This document shows positions 26,769 through 35,294 of a stretch of 64,000 nt of DNA, piece by piece. Positions within the stretch are counted from its first letter, which is position 1, and each line of letters starts with the position of its first letter. Under the pieces are notes generated by a model. That model was not told the DNA's origin. It did not search any database and was given only the letters and a program-made list of their open reading frames with translations. The stretch is taken from NCBI GenBank assembly GCA_000710935.1, contig BAYV01000013.1, positions 62,001-126,000 of the forward strand, given 5' to 3'. Both the position numbers and the translations under genes were made by a program. Origin of the DNA: Iodidimonas nitroreducens (GTDB lineage: Bacteria > Pseudomonadota > Alphaproteobacteria > Sphingomonadales > Rhodothalassiaceae).

Positions 26769-27986
26769 TCAAAAAAAGCGCTCACCGGCATCAAGGGGCG
26801 GCAATCCCAGATGATGGGCAAGGCTTTGGCCGATATCGGCAAAGCTTTGGCGTATGCCTATATCCTTAGCCCCCAGATCCGGCCCAAAAGCCAGAACGGG
26901 AATATATTCCCTTGTATGATCCGAACCCTCGGCGGTGGGATCGCAGCCATGATCGGCGGATAGCACCATCACATCCCCCGGTTTCAAGGCAGCGCGCAAT
27001 GCGGGCAATTGCCGATCAAAGGCTTCCAAAGCTGCAGCATAGCCCGGCACATTGCGGCGATGGCCATAGAGCATATCGAAATCCACAAAATTGGCAAAAA
27101 CAATGGACCCATCGGAGGCGGTTTCGATTTGCTCGATAAGGCGTTCAAAAACCGCCTGATTGCCATGCGCCTTGATGGAGCGGCTGATCCCCGATCCTGC
27201 AAAAATATCGCTGATCTTGCCAATCGAGATGACCTCGCGGCCATGATCCTTGCTGATATCGAGCAAGGTGGGCGCATGGGGCGGGGTTGCCAGATCGCGG
27301 CGATTGCCCGTTCGCTCGAAAGTGTCGGGGTGTTCACCCAGAAAGGGGCGGGCGATCACCCGGCCGATATGATAATCATCCACCAGTTCCCGGGCGATGG
27401 CGCACAGCTCATAAAGACGATCCAGACCAAAATGGGTTTCATGGGCGGCAATCTGGAACACACTATCCGCCGATGTGTAAACAATGGGCTTGCCGGTTTT
27501 GATATGCTCTTCACCCAGTTCGGCGATGATGCTGGTGCCCGATGCATGGCAATTCCCTAGAACACCGGGGATGTTGGCCCGGCTGATCAGATCATTGATT
27601 AATTGATCAGGAAAGCAGGGGGTTTCTTTGGGGAAATAGCCCCAATCGAACAGAACGGGCAAACCCATCATTTCCCAATGGCCGCTGGGGGTATCCTTGC
27701 CTTTGCTGCGCTCTGCCGCTGCGCCGTGAAGCCCGGTGGTGGTGCTTGGCAAAATCATATGGGCGGGCAGGGTGCCGCCAGCCGTGCGCGCTGCATGGCC
27801 CAGGCCCAAAGCCAATAAATTGGGAATGTTGAGCGGGCCTTGGCGCAGGCCGGGCTGATCGGCGGCGCCATCGGCACAGGCCTGGGCGATATGGCAAAAG
27901 GTATTGGACCCCTGATCGCCGAAAACGGCGGCATCGGGGGCTTCACCGATACCAAAGGAGTCGAGAACGGCAATGATCGCACGCAC
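26769..27986 (-). CDS. deoB: Phosphopentomutase
   Basis: DeoB interconverts (deoxy)ribose 1-phosphate and 5-phosphate, linking nucleoside phosphorolysis to DeoC and the pentose pathway. The 405-residue length is normal for DeoB. Metal-binding alkaline-phosphatase-fold motifs are visible: IAVLDSFGIGEAPDA at the start, LPSTTTGLHGA for the phospho-acceptor, FVDFDMLYGHRR and LSADHGCDPT near the C-terminus. The start is a GTG at 27986 preceded by GGGGA 8 bases upstream. It is the first gene of the minus-strand operon and divergent from the GntR regulator. Confidence 0.95.
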   Translation of the reverse strand: MRAIIAVLDSFGIGEAPDAAVFGDQGSNTFCHIAQACADGAADQPGLRQGPLNIPNLLALGLGHAARTAGGTLPAHMILPSTTTGLHGAAAERSKGKDTPSGHWEMMGLPVLFDWGYFPKETPCFPDQLINDLISRANIPGVLGNCHASGTSIIAELGEEHIKTGKPIVYTSADSVFQIAAHETHFGLDRLYELCAIARELVDDYHIGRVIARPFLGEHPDTFERTGNRRDLATPPHAPTLLDISKDHGREVISIGKISDIFAGSGISRSIKAHGNQAVFERLIEQIETASDGSIVFANFVDFDMLYGHRRNVPGYAAALEAFDRQLPALRAALKPGDVMVLSADHGCDPTAEGSDHTREYIPVLAFGPDLGAKDIGIRQSFADIGQSLAHHLGLPPLDAGERFF

Positions 27987-28315
27987 GGGCTTTCCCCAGA
28001 TTTGTCACTCTTTTAATCGTCATTCGATTTTAGCCATTTGCAAGATCATGAGCAGCTATGATCAGGGATAAAAATGGCCATGGCCTTTTACAAAGCCACT
28101 GTTCAATGACTGTGGCAAAAATTGACCGAAAAGTCAAAAAACAAATTGCGATAACAAGGCGCATATAGCCCCATCATAGCAACAGATGTGGATGAAAAAG
28201 ACAAGGCTTGTTCCAAACGCCAGAATTTTGTTAACAATATAAACAGATATTGCTATCAAAAAAAATGGCTATGATCGGACCATCATCATAAAAAACCAGC
28301 GGGGACGGATCGACC
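27987..28315. other. Divergent deoB-gntR control region
   Basis: This 329-bp spacer holds no gene. It contains several symmetric elements: GGCCATGGCC at about 28076-28085, GCCAC and GTGGC arms near 28095-28116, and TTGTTAACAA at 28228-28237. As it separates two divergent transcription units of one pathway, it should hold both promoters and the operator. Confidence 0.6.
28228..28237. promoter_or_regulatory. Candidate FadR/GntR-type operator
   Basis: TTGTTAACAA is a perfect 10-bp palindrome that fits the TNGTNNNACNA-like half-site rule of FCD-subfamily GntR regulators (T-GT then AC-A). It lies 79 bp upstream of the adjacent GntR gene and in the shared spacer with deoB. One copy in an AT-rich spacer could arise by chance. 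Confidence 0.4.
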
Positions 28316-29098
28316 ATGAATGGGGACCCAAAGGCAACAAAATCATTGGGGCGTGCTGCGCGCAAGTCGGTGCCTCAAAACCCCGTTAATATGGCAGGCA
28401 CAAAGCCCAATATCAAGGAAGCCGAAGATCCATCAGAGCGGGTGTATCGCGATATCGCCAAAGCGGTATTGGAACAGCGCCTGCAGCCGGGAACCAAGCT
28501 GGGGGAACAATTGCTGTGCGAGATATTTAATGTAAACAGGCCGGTCATCCGTCGGGCCCTGATGCGGCTTTCCTATGAAACTCTGGTCGAAATCCGGCCC
28601 CATCGCGGGGCGTTTGTGGCCAGCCCCACGCCCCTTGATGCCCGGCAGATTTTCGAAGCGCGAAGGGCTTTGGAAGATTGGGTGGTGCGCATCTGTGCAG
28701 AACGGATCGATCCAAATGCCCTCCAATCCCTGACACAGCATGTGGCCATCGAGCAGGAGGCGCGTTTATCCGATGATCGTGTGCGCTGGATCAGGCTTTC
28801 GGGGCAGTTTCATCTTGAATTGGCCGCCGCTACGGGCAATAGCCGCATCCAGCGTTATCTTGAAGATCTGATCGCACAAACATCGCTGATCATCAGCCTT
28901 TATGGCGGAGCCGAGCGGGTGGCTTGTGAGGATAATGATCATAGCGAGATCGTTGCGGCCATCGCCCGCGCCGATGCCGATCATGCCATCAGCCTGATGC
29001 GTGCCCATCTGGCCGCCTGCGAGGCCGGATTATCCTTTGAAGAAAAAGGCCATGCCACCGATCTGCGGGCGATCTTTCCTGTTTCGGGCAAGCGGTGA
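28316..29098 (+). CDS. GntR-family regulator, FCD subfamily
   Basis: The 260-residue protein has an N-terminal winged helix (about 40-105; SERVYRDIAKAVLEQRL, PGTKLGEQLLCEIF, VNRPVIRRALMRL) and a C-terminal FCD ligand domain (about 115-240). The FCD metal/ligand histidines are likely those in GQFHLELAAAT, NDHSEIVAAI and MRAHLAACE. GGGGAC precedes the ATG. Being divergent from deoB and directly upstream of punA, it is probably the local regulator of nucleoside catabolism; the effector is unknown. The first 35 residues are polar and may be disordered. Confidence 0.9.
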   Translation: MNGDPKATKSLGRAARKSVPQNPVNMAGTKPNIKEAEDPSERVYRDIAKAVLEQRLQPGTKLGEQLLCEIFNVNRPVIRRALMRLSYETLVEIRPHRGAFVASPTPLDARQIFEARRALEDWVVRICAERIDPNALQSLTQHVAIEQEARLSDDRVRWIRLSGQFHLELAAATGNSRIQRYLEDLIAQTSLIISLYGGAERVACEDNDHSEIVAAIARADADHAISLMRAHLAACEAGLSFEEKGHATDLRAIFPVSGKR

Positions 29099-29141
29099 TA
29101 AGCTTTTTATAAGTTCAACATTTTGCAAACAGAGACTGTTC

Positions 29142-29963
29142 ATGACCTCATTCGATATCGATGCCAGTGCCAAAGCCATCAAGGCGCATTATTCTAAAGC
29201 ATTTCCCAAAACCGCCCTGATCTTAGGCAGCGGGCTGGGAAAATTTGGTGAAAATATGGAATTGGAAGCAGTGATCGATTATGCCGATATTCCAGATTTT
29301 CCGGTTTCAACCGTTGCCGGCCATAGCGGCAGGCTTTTGATCGGCACGGTGGGCACAACCCCGCTCGTTTGCATGCAGGGCCGGATGCATCTTTATGAGG
29401 GCTATCCGGCGCAACGCTTGGCCATTCCTGTTCGCACTCTGAAAACCTTAGGCGTGGAACGGATCATCATCACCAATGCCGCAGGCAGCACGCGCCCTGA
29501 AATGGGGCCGGGGTCTTTGATGATGATCGCCGATCATATCAATTTTTCCGCGCAAAATCCCTTGATCGGGGCGAATGATGATCGCTTTGGGGATCGCTTT
29601 TTCGATATGTCGGATGCTTGGAACAGCGAATTGCGCGCAGCCCTTGCCGCGGTAGCCAAGGCAGAGGGGATCGATCTTCACAGCGGGGTTTATCTGCAGG
29701 TAGCCGGGCCCAATTTTGAAACCCCTGCGGAAGTACGGATGTTTGCGGCCTTTGGGGCGGATGCGATTGGTATGTCAACGGTGCCGGAATGTTTGGTGGC
29801 CCATCATGCGGGGATGAAGGTGGTGGGGATTTCGGTGATCACCAATCTGGCCGCCGGGATTGCCAGCCATGCCTTAAGCCATGAGGAAACGATTTCCGAA
29901 GCCAATAAAGCCTATGAAGACATGAAGCGGCTTTTGACCCGCTTTCTGGCTGATCTCTCCTGA
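29142..29963 (+). CDS. Purine nucleoside phosphorylase (PunA/XapA type)
   Basis: The enzyme phosphorolyses purine (deoxy)nucleosides to base and (deoxy)ribose 1-phosphate, the substrate for DeoB. The 273-residue protein is of the trimeric low-molecular-mass class: LILGSGLG and VAGHSGRLLIG bind phosphate, with MQGRMHLYEGY, ITNAAGST, GPNFETPAEVRM and GADAIGMSTVPE as further signatures. The ATG at 29142 gives the usual N-terminus; the open frame upstream overlaps the regulator gene. It follows that gene by 43 bp and is probably co-transcribed with it. It converges on ioxF with 19 bp between stops. Confidence 0.94.
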   Translation: MTSFDIDASAKAIKAHYSKAFPKTALILGSGLGKFGENMELEAVIDYADIPDFPVSTVAGHSGRLLIGTVGTTPLVCMQGRMHLYEGYPAQRLAIPVRTLKTLGVERIIITNAAGSTRPEMGPGSLMMIADHINFSAQNPLIGANDDRFGDRFFDMSDAWNSELRAALAAVAKAEGIDLHSGVYLQVAGPNFETPAEVRMFAAFGADAIGMSTVPECLVAHHAGMKVVGISVITNLAAGIASHALSHEETISEANKAYEDMKRLLTRFLADLS

Positions 29964-29982
29964 TCTCAGCGGATAGGGCGGT

Positions 29983-30672
29983 TCAGCGGCGGATGCGGCT
30001 TTTCAGGGCGGCGGCCATCAAAGAGGGCGGTGTTTGGGGGGAGAAATGCGTCAGATATGCCCCCTCGCGGCCCATCAGCATGATATTGGTCGTATGATCA
30101 ATGAGATAGCTGCTATAGGCTTCATCGGTGGTTTTGGAAAAACGCACGGCATAGGCGGTGGCCATCCGCTTGATATCCGGCACCGTGCCGGTGATGCCGG
30201 TGAAGGCGGGGTGAAAGCTTTCAAGATATTGGCCCAGCTTTTCCGGGGTATCGCGCTCGGGATCAAGGGTGACAAAGATAGGCGCGATTTGCGCCGCCAA
30301 TTCAGGGTCATCCTGTTCCAGCGCATAAAGGCTATTGGAAACCGCCAATAATGACATCGGACACACATCGGGGCAAAAGCTGTAGCCAAATACGATCAGC
30401 ATATAGCGGCCGCGAAAATCCTGCGCCGTGACGGGGGCACCATCCACCCCGATGAGGGAAAAAGCCCCCCCCACCGGCGCATCAAGATCGACCTCGCCTT
30501 CAGGATTGGTCGGGTCTTTTGTTTTCAAGGCATCGCCTTGGGCCTTTTGATCTGTTGCGCTTGGATTGGCGGAAAATAGATCTGGCATGGTTTTATAAAC
30601 AATAAAAACAGCCAGAAATGAAATCCCTGCCACCACCAAAGGCAGCAGGGTTTGTTTCCGAAACAGGCTCAC
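29983..30672 (-). CDS. ioxF: IoxF, Sco1/SenC-type copper protein
   Basis: The 229-residue protein is a membrane-anchored Sco1/SenC protein, likely a copper chaperone or thiol reductant for the iodide oxidase. One N-terminal membrane helix (about 8-26) precedes the thioredoxin-like domain. The copper ligands are complete: CPDVCP (Cys 100, Cys 104) and His 193 in IDHTTN. I chose a GTG start at 30672 because it makes a GTGA overlap with the ioxE stop, as at the ioxD-ioxE junction; a TTG at 30684 is the alternative. It is the last gene of the iox block. Confidence 0.9.
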   Translation of the reverse strand: MSLFRKQTLLPLVVAGISFLAVFIVYKTMPDLFSANPSATDQKAQGDALKTKDPTNPEGEVDLDAPVGGAFSLIGVDGAPVTAQDFRGRYMLIVFGYSFCPDVCPMSLLAVSNSLYALEQDDPELAAQIAPIFVTLDPERDTPEKLGQYLESFHPAFTGITGTVPDIKRMATAYAVRFSKTTDEAYSSYLIDHTTNIMLMGREGAYLTHFSPQTPPSLMAAALKSRIRR

Positions 30673-32486
30673 GGTACAATCCAATCCGATACAGGTTCGA
30701 CGCCTTTGCGATTTGTTGCATCGAACTTGACGATATAGGCCCCTTTTGATCCAAAGCGCTGGCCAGAACCCAAGGATAGGCGCGGATGGGGACCGGGATC
30801 AAAACCCACGCCGATATCATGTTCGATTAATTCGATGAGATAGCTGCCATAATAATCGCTGAGCAAATGGCCCATGGCAAAAGAGATGGTTTTCACCGCA
30901 TAATAAGCCTGTAATTGCATGGTCCAATCAGGGATCGGCAATTTTCGGGCCCGCAGCCAGGCGCGAATCCGATAGGCATCGGCATGATAGGCATCGGGTT
31001 TATCATAGGGATAGATGGCTCGCACATGGCCCCATTGGCCTTCGGGAAGTTGGGCTTGCATCGCCGCGATCGAGGCCGAGGGCACATAGATCATGAGATC
31101 GCCGGGGAGCGATGTTTCAGCCAAAGCTTTAGCCGCAGCTTCAGGCGCAGTGCCGGGCCACAGGATAAGGGTTGAGGAGGGATTTTTGCCCGCCACAGCC
31201 GCCTTGATGGCCTTTCTCCATGCCTTTTCTAGGGATTTTTCTGGGGCTTTTCCCGATTTCACCTTCTGGCTTTTGATTTTCTGCTCGGGAGCCCGCTTTT
31301 CCATGGCGCTGGCAAACCGCTCAGCCGGTTTCCGGCCTTCGGCATCCTGATGATAAATCTGCCGGATCGTGCCTTTTTCTGGGGCGTTCTCCAGATTCTG
31401 GCCTAAATGGTCTGCAAGCGCATCGGCTTCCAGCAGCAAGGCACGTGAGAAATAAATTGTGAAGCTATCCGGCCCGGTATTTTCCGATGGTAATTGGGTG
31501 ATGGGCAGGATGCAGGGCATTCTTTTGGCATCACAAAATGCGGCGATGGGGGCGTAATCCCCTTCAACCAAAGCACTGGCAACCAGAAATGCAGGCTGTT
31601 TTTGATAATAGCGCTCCAGTTGTTCGGGCCAGCTTTTCGGATCACCGGTCAGCCGCCAGACAGCAATATCCCAATCGCGATAGGAATCCTGGAATTCGGA
31701 TCGATAATAGGGTGAATAGCCGGGGCGGGCTTTATCGGTATGATAGGATTTTGATTTCCAGTCGGCATAGGCGGTGATCACGCCGGTAAAGGCTTCAGCG
31801 CGTTCCGGGTCCACCGGGCCGGCGACGATGGTGGCCAAATGCAATTTCTCAGGCTCTACGCCCTTGTCATAGCTGGGGTAGGTTTCTTTCAAAAAAGCAT
31901 AAAGATTGGCGACATCGGTATCGCTTAATTCATAGCGCGGCATGGCGGGGTTCAAAGCCCGGCCCACGGGATCAACCCCTTCGCGAATGGCGGCCCCCAG
32001 ATGATCAAGCTCATAAGCCGGGCGCAAGCGGCCACGGCGCGCATCATGAACAAAAAGCGGGCCTTGGGGTTCCTTGTAATATTCTTTGAAGCGTTCATTG
32101 CGCAAAGCACGATCGGCTTTGCGTTCGGTAAACAGATAGCTAGCATTGATCGGGGGCACATAAACGCCGCCCTCGCTCGATCCCATCCCGCTGGGGCGAT
32201 GACAACTGACACAGGTCATTTGCGCACCACTGATCTGGATATCTCCGCCTGTGATGCCGGAAATCACGGAGCCATCAGCACTGATCCCGTCATAATAAAG
32301 GCGCTTGCCAAGGGCGGGGTCGCCTTTCGGTGCGGAGGCGGGGCCTTGGGCATGGACGCCCGAAGCGGTGACGCCACTGAAAACAAGGGCAAGAACAAAA
32401 AAATGAAAGCGGATTTTGGGAAAGCGGAGCCGAGATAAACGAATTGGGAGACCAAACATCAACACTACTCTGACTAAGGGGATCAC
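30669..32486 (-). CDS. ioxE: IoxE, cytochrome c with periplasmic-binding-like domain
   Basis: The 605-residue exported protein begins with a signal peptide (about 28-46, ending VHAQ). A c-type cytochrome domain follows with a single haem site CVSCH (92-96) and a likely axial Met in NPAMPRYELSD. From about residue 210 to the end it resembles a type 1 periplasmic solute-binding protein: LHLATIVAGPVD at the start and SKGAYIVKFD near the end. A Lys-rich stretch (about 385-410) breaks the middle. The start is a GTG at 32486 that overlaps the ioxD stop (GTGA); an ATG at 32459 is possible. It probably carries electrons from the iodide oxidase or transfers them on, which is inference. Confidence 0.85.
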   Translation of the reverse strand: MIPLVRVVLMFGLPIRLSRLRFPKIRFHFFVLALVFSGVTASGVHAQGPASAPKGDPALGKRLYYDGISADGSVISGITGGDIQISGAQMTCVSCHRPSGMGSSEGGVYVPPINASYLFTERKADRALRNERFKEYYKEPQGPLFVHDARRGRLRPAYELDHLGAAIREGVDPVGRALNPAMPRYELSDTDVANLYAFLKETYPSYDKGVEPEKLHLATIVAGPVDPERAEAFTGVITAYADWKSKSYHTDKARPGYSPYYRSEFQDSYRDWDIAVWRLTGDPKSWPEQLERYYQKQPAFLVASALVEGDYAPIAAFCDAKRMPCILPITQLPSENTGPDSFTIYFSRALLLEADALADHLGQNLENAPEKGTIRQIYHQDAEGRKPAERFASAMEKRAPEQKIKSQKVKSGKAPEKSLEKAWRKAIKAAVAGKNPSSTLILWPGTAPEAAAKALAETSLPGDLMIYVPSASIAAMQAQLPEGQWGHVRAIYPYDKPDAYHADAYRIRAWLRARKLPIPDWTMQLQAYYAVKTISFAMGHLLSDYYGSYLIELIEHDIGVGFDPGPHPRLSLGSGQRFGSKGAYIVKFDATNRKGVEPVSDWIVP

Positions 32487-33202
32487 TGATGGGCGGCAGC
32501 TTTGTGCTGCAAAACGCTTTCAAATTCGTTCATCAGGGCAGCCTTGCTCAAAAGCCCATCCAGCCGCACCCAATCTTTCCCCGGTTCGGCCCGCAGATAG
32601 GTATAGGGCCGGTGATACATTTTATTGCCGCTTTCATAAAGGGCATCAAACGCCTTGATCGCCAAACGCACCTCGGCCAAAGAGCCGGTGAGGAAAATCC
32701 AGTTTTCCGGCGCATTATAGCGCTTTGCATAGCTCAAAAGCCGCTCTGGCGTATCATATTCGGGATCGATCGAGATGGAAATGAGGCGTGTTTCGGGATC
32801 GAGGTCCGTCATCGGGGCGATGGATTGCGCAAAACTGGCCGATAAAACCGGGCACACCGTGGCGCAGCTGGTGAAGATGAACTGCAAAGCCACCGGGCCG
32901 GGCTGGGCCAGTATCTGGGCCAGATCATGGGCTTTACCATGCTGATCCACAAGCTGTACGGATGAAACATCATAAGCGCCGATGCTCGCCTTATAATTCC
33001 GACCGGGCTTTGTGGGGCCGTTATACATGTGGAATTTCTGTTCACCATGGCCCATCACATGCTCATTCTGGCCATGCTGGCTATGATCCATCGTGCTATG
33101 ATCAGCTTGGGCGCGCGCCGGAACAGACATAGCAGTAAAACCAAGGGCCATGCAGCCAAGCGCCATGATCTTCGAAAGTGTTTTTGCCGGGGTCTGTTCC
33201 AT
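32483..33202 (-). CDS. ioxD: IoxD, Sco1/SenC-type copper chaperone
   Basis: The 239-residue periplasmic protein has a signal peptide (to about ARAQ, residue 32) and a Sco domain with intact ligands TSCATVCP (Cys 113, Cys 117) and His 197 in KMYHRPY. Between them lies a His/Met-rich stretch just after the signal (about 34-60, including STMDHSQHGQNEHVMGHGEQ), a typical copper-binding tail. AAGGGA lies 8 bases before the ATG. It follows a strong intercistronic hairpin and opens the ioxDEF sub-block. It likely loads copper into IoxA. Confidence 0.9.
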   Translation of the reverse strand: MEQTPAKTLSKIMALGCMALGFTAMSVPARAQADHSTMDHSQHGQNEHVMGHGEQKFHMYNGPTKPGRNYKASIGAYDVSSVQLVDQHGKAHDLAQILAQPGPVALQFIFTSCATVCPVLSASFAQSIAPMTDLDPETRLISISIDPEYDTPERLLSYAKRYNAPENWIFLTGSLAEVRLAIKAFDALYESGNKMYHRPYTYLRAEPGKDWVRLDGLLSKAALMNEFESVLQHKAAAHQ

Positions 33203-33232
33203 CGTTTAATCCCTTCAATGCAGAATGACATC

Positions 33233-33271
33233 CGTATAAAACGCAAAAGCTGCCGGGCCTGAGCCCGGCAG
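33233..33271 (-). terminator. Hairpin between ioxC and ioxD (attenuator-like)
   Basis: A perfect 9-bp stem, CTGCCGGGC (33250-33258) with GCCCGGCAG (33263-33271) and a four-base loop, lies 46 bp after the ioxC stop. Read on the minus strand it is followed by CTTTTGCGTTTTA, a broken U-tract. It could partly end transcription, so that ioxABC is made in excess of ioxDEF, or protect the ioxABC mRNA. Confidence 0.7.
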
Positions 33272-33316
33272 TGTGGTTACCAATTAAAACCCTTTAACGT
33301 CAGCAGCATAACCGCC

Positions 33317-35251
33317 TCAGTGAACCGACCAGATGGCAACGCCATGATGGAAAGGATCGAACTGATAATAGCGCAGACGCTGTGCAGGATCGTAGCGGAA
33401 TTCGACTTCCACTTCATGCTTGCCCAAGCCATCTTCGGTGACCTGATTGGCAAACTGGGTGAAATCGGTTTGCAGTTCCTGCTGGATGATCACGCCTTTT
33501 TGTCCGGCTGTCATGGCCTGTGCTTCGGCAACATTGGAAGCAAGACCACCCAAACCGGCCATCGTGGCGGCGTCACCCAGAATACCAGCCTGTGTGAAGC
33601 CCCCTTCAGGACGCACAGCCGGGGGAACAACCGCAGGATTGACCGTATTGGGCATCCAGTTGGTGCGCCCAAAGGTGAACCATGGGCCCTGGCCATTCAA
33701 AGGCAGGGTGTTATGGAAGGTATTTTCCCAACCCCGAAGACCTCCGAAATCGACGCTGAAATACCCATGCGGGAAATAATCACCATTATAAAGGGTGACA
33801 TTGAGTGTCGTCCCGCGGGTTGTCCATTCGTCGAAGCGACCTTGTGAGCCGGTGGTGCCGTCATGCCCGGTCAACATCCCATAGATGGTGTTGTTGACAT
33901 AGAACAAGGTGCTGTCGGCGGTGAGATCAGGCGTGACCCCACGTGGCAGTTTATTGCGGTTTTTCCAATCAAAGAACGCTTCTTCGATTTCCTTCACAAG
34001 CAGAGCCGCCGTGCTGGTTTCCGTGCGGCCATTGAAGTTGTATTCCCGCAGGGCTTTCAAGGCCAGCCACATGCGCTTGGCAGGTGCCAGATCGCCAATC
34101 ATCCCGATGGCAGCCAGCTTGGCGGCTTCGCTGGACGAAGGCGCTTCGCCAAAGACATCGATTTCCCATTGCGGAATGGATTTTCCACCCGGTGCCTTCA
34201 GGGCATTTTCAATGGCCTGAATGCGGGATGGATGGACGCGCCATCCCCAATGATAGGTCAGATTCCAAAAGCGCCCGGGGGCCATCTTGAAATCAAACTC
34301 ATAGCGTTCGCCTTCATTCATCGGAAAGAAGGAGCCATCCAGTGCCACTGAGGGCACACCTACGCCACCGCGCAGATTGGGATCATCGAAATACATCACG
34401 AAGGGGGCCCAATCTTCATGACCTCTTTTCACGACATCGACGACATAATTGATGGTCCATTCTTCATCGAGCACATTGCTGGGATCGATGGAGAAAGTAT
34501 CCGAAAGGATGAAATGCCGCCCCCAAACCTGATGAACCGTGACCGAATTGGTTTCGGGATCAACAGATTTGATCTGTTCCGGGCCTTTGTAATTGAGCAA
34601 AGGCATGCCGCTATAGACGCGATTGATCGGGTTTCCTTCCAGAATATCGAGCGCAAACTGGATATCTTCCTGATCAACACGGGTGGCGACACGCTCGCCA
34701 ATCTGGCCCGCTGCATCATCGCCGCGCGGAACTTCACTATCACCGCGACGCGGATCAGTGGGAACGCGCAAACCACCATGGAAGCGGGTTTGGGTTGTGG
34801 CCCATAATTCGCGCCAATTAGTGGCTTCCTTCAGGCGTTTGATCACCCGCGCCAGATCTTCTTCCGGACCACGATCATCAGCCAGAACGCTGACAACGGG
34901 ATCGGGATGAAGATTATAAGGGTTTTCCGGCGTTGAGTTCAGCGTATTGGGAATTTCATTCCCTGCTGAATCGAGCGCATTGCCAAAGATCGTCGGCAAC
35001 AGGTTCGATGGATTGGTGCTATCCGCTCCCAGTGTTTCTGAAGGCGGGAAAGGATGACCCGCGCCCGAAAGCGCTTCGGCCGATCCGGTTTTATAGATCG
35101 TTTTTGTGCCGTCATTGACCACTTCCATTGTGCGATCAGCCGGCAGGGGCTGGAAAGGCGCCCCATCCTGAGCGAATGCCGCGCCGGTTCCCGCCAGCAT
35201 AACTGCCGGCAAAAGAACCTTGGCCATCCGCCTGTCGAGTTTCGTTCTCAT
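33317..35251 (-). CDS. ioxC: IoxC, secreted component of the iodide-oxidising enzyme
   Basis: This 644-residue exported protein matches IoxC by position and size: in iodide-oxidising Alphaproteobacteria, IoxC co-purifies with the multicopper oxidase IoxA. I recognise no common domain. A signal peptide ends near AFAQ (residue 28); the mature protein is Trp/Tyr/Asn-rich with strand-like segments such as GHEDWAPFVMYFDDPNL and FWNLTYHWGWRVHP, and ends FDPFHHGVAIWSVH. GGAG lies 7 bases before the ATG at 35251. An open frame continues far upstream, across ioxB, but its translation is not protein-like. Its role may be structural or in substrate binding. Confidence 0.85.
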   Translation of the reverse strand: MRTKLDRRMAKVLLPAVMLAGTGAAFAQDGAPFQPLPADRTMEVVNDGTKTIYKTGSAEALSGAGHPFPPSETLGADSTNPSNLLPTIFGNALDSAGNEIPNTLNSTPENPYNLHPDPVVSVLADDRGPEEDLARVIKRLKEATNWRELWATTQTRFHGGLRVPTDPRRGDSEVPRGDDAAGQIGERVATRVDQEDIQFALDILEGNPINRVYSGMPLLNYKGPEQIKSVDPETNSVTVHQVWGRHFILSDTFSIDPSNVLDEEWTINYVVDVVKRGHEDWAPFVMYFDDPNLRGGVGVPSVALDGSFFPMNEGERYEFDFKMAPGRFWNLTYHWGWRVHPSRIQAIENALKAPGGKSIPQWEIDVFGEAPSSSEAAKLAAIGMIGDLAPAKRMWLALKALREYNFNGRTETSTAALLVKEIEEAFFDWKNRNKLPRGVTPDLTADSTLFYVNNTIYGMLTGHDGTTGSQGRFDEWTTRGTTLNVTLYNGDYFPHGYFSVDFGGLRGWENTFHNTLPLNGQGPWFTFGRTNWMPNTVNPAVVPPAVRPEGGFTQAGILGDAATMAGLGGLASNVAEAQAMTAGQKGVIIQQELQTDFTQFANQVTEDGLGKHEVEVEFRYDPAQRLRYYQFDPFHHGVAIWSVH

Positions 35252-35294
35252 TACGTCACTCCATTGATTCCGTTTGAGCCTCAAAAGCGCTGCT

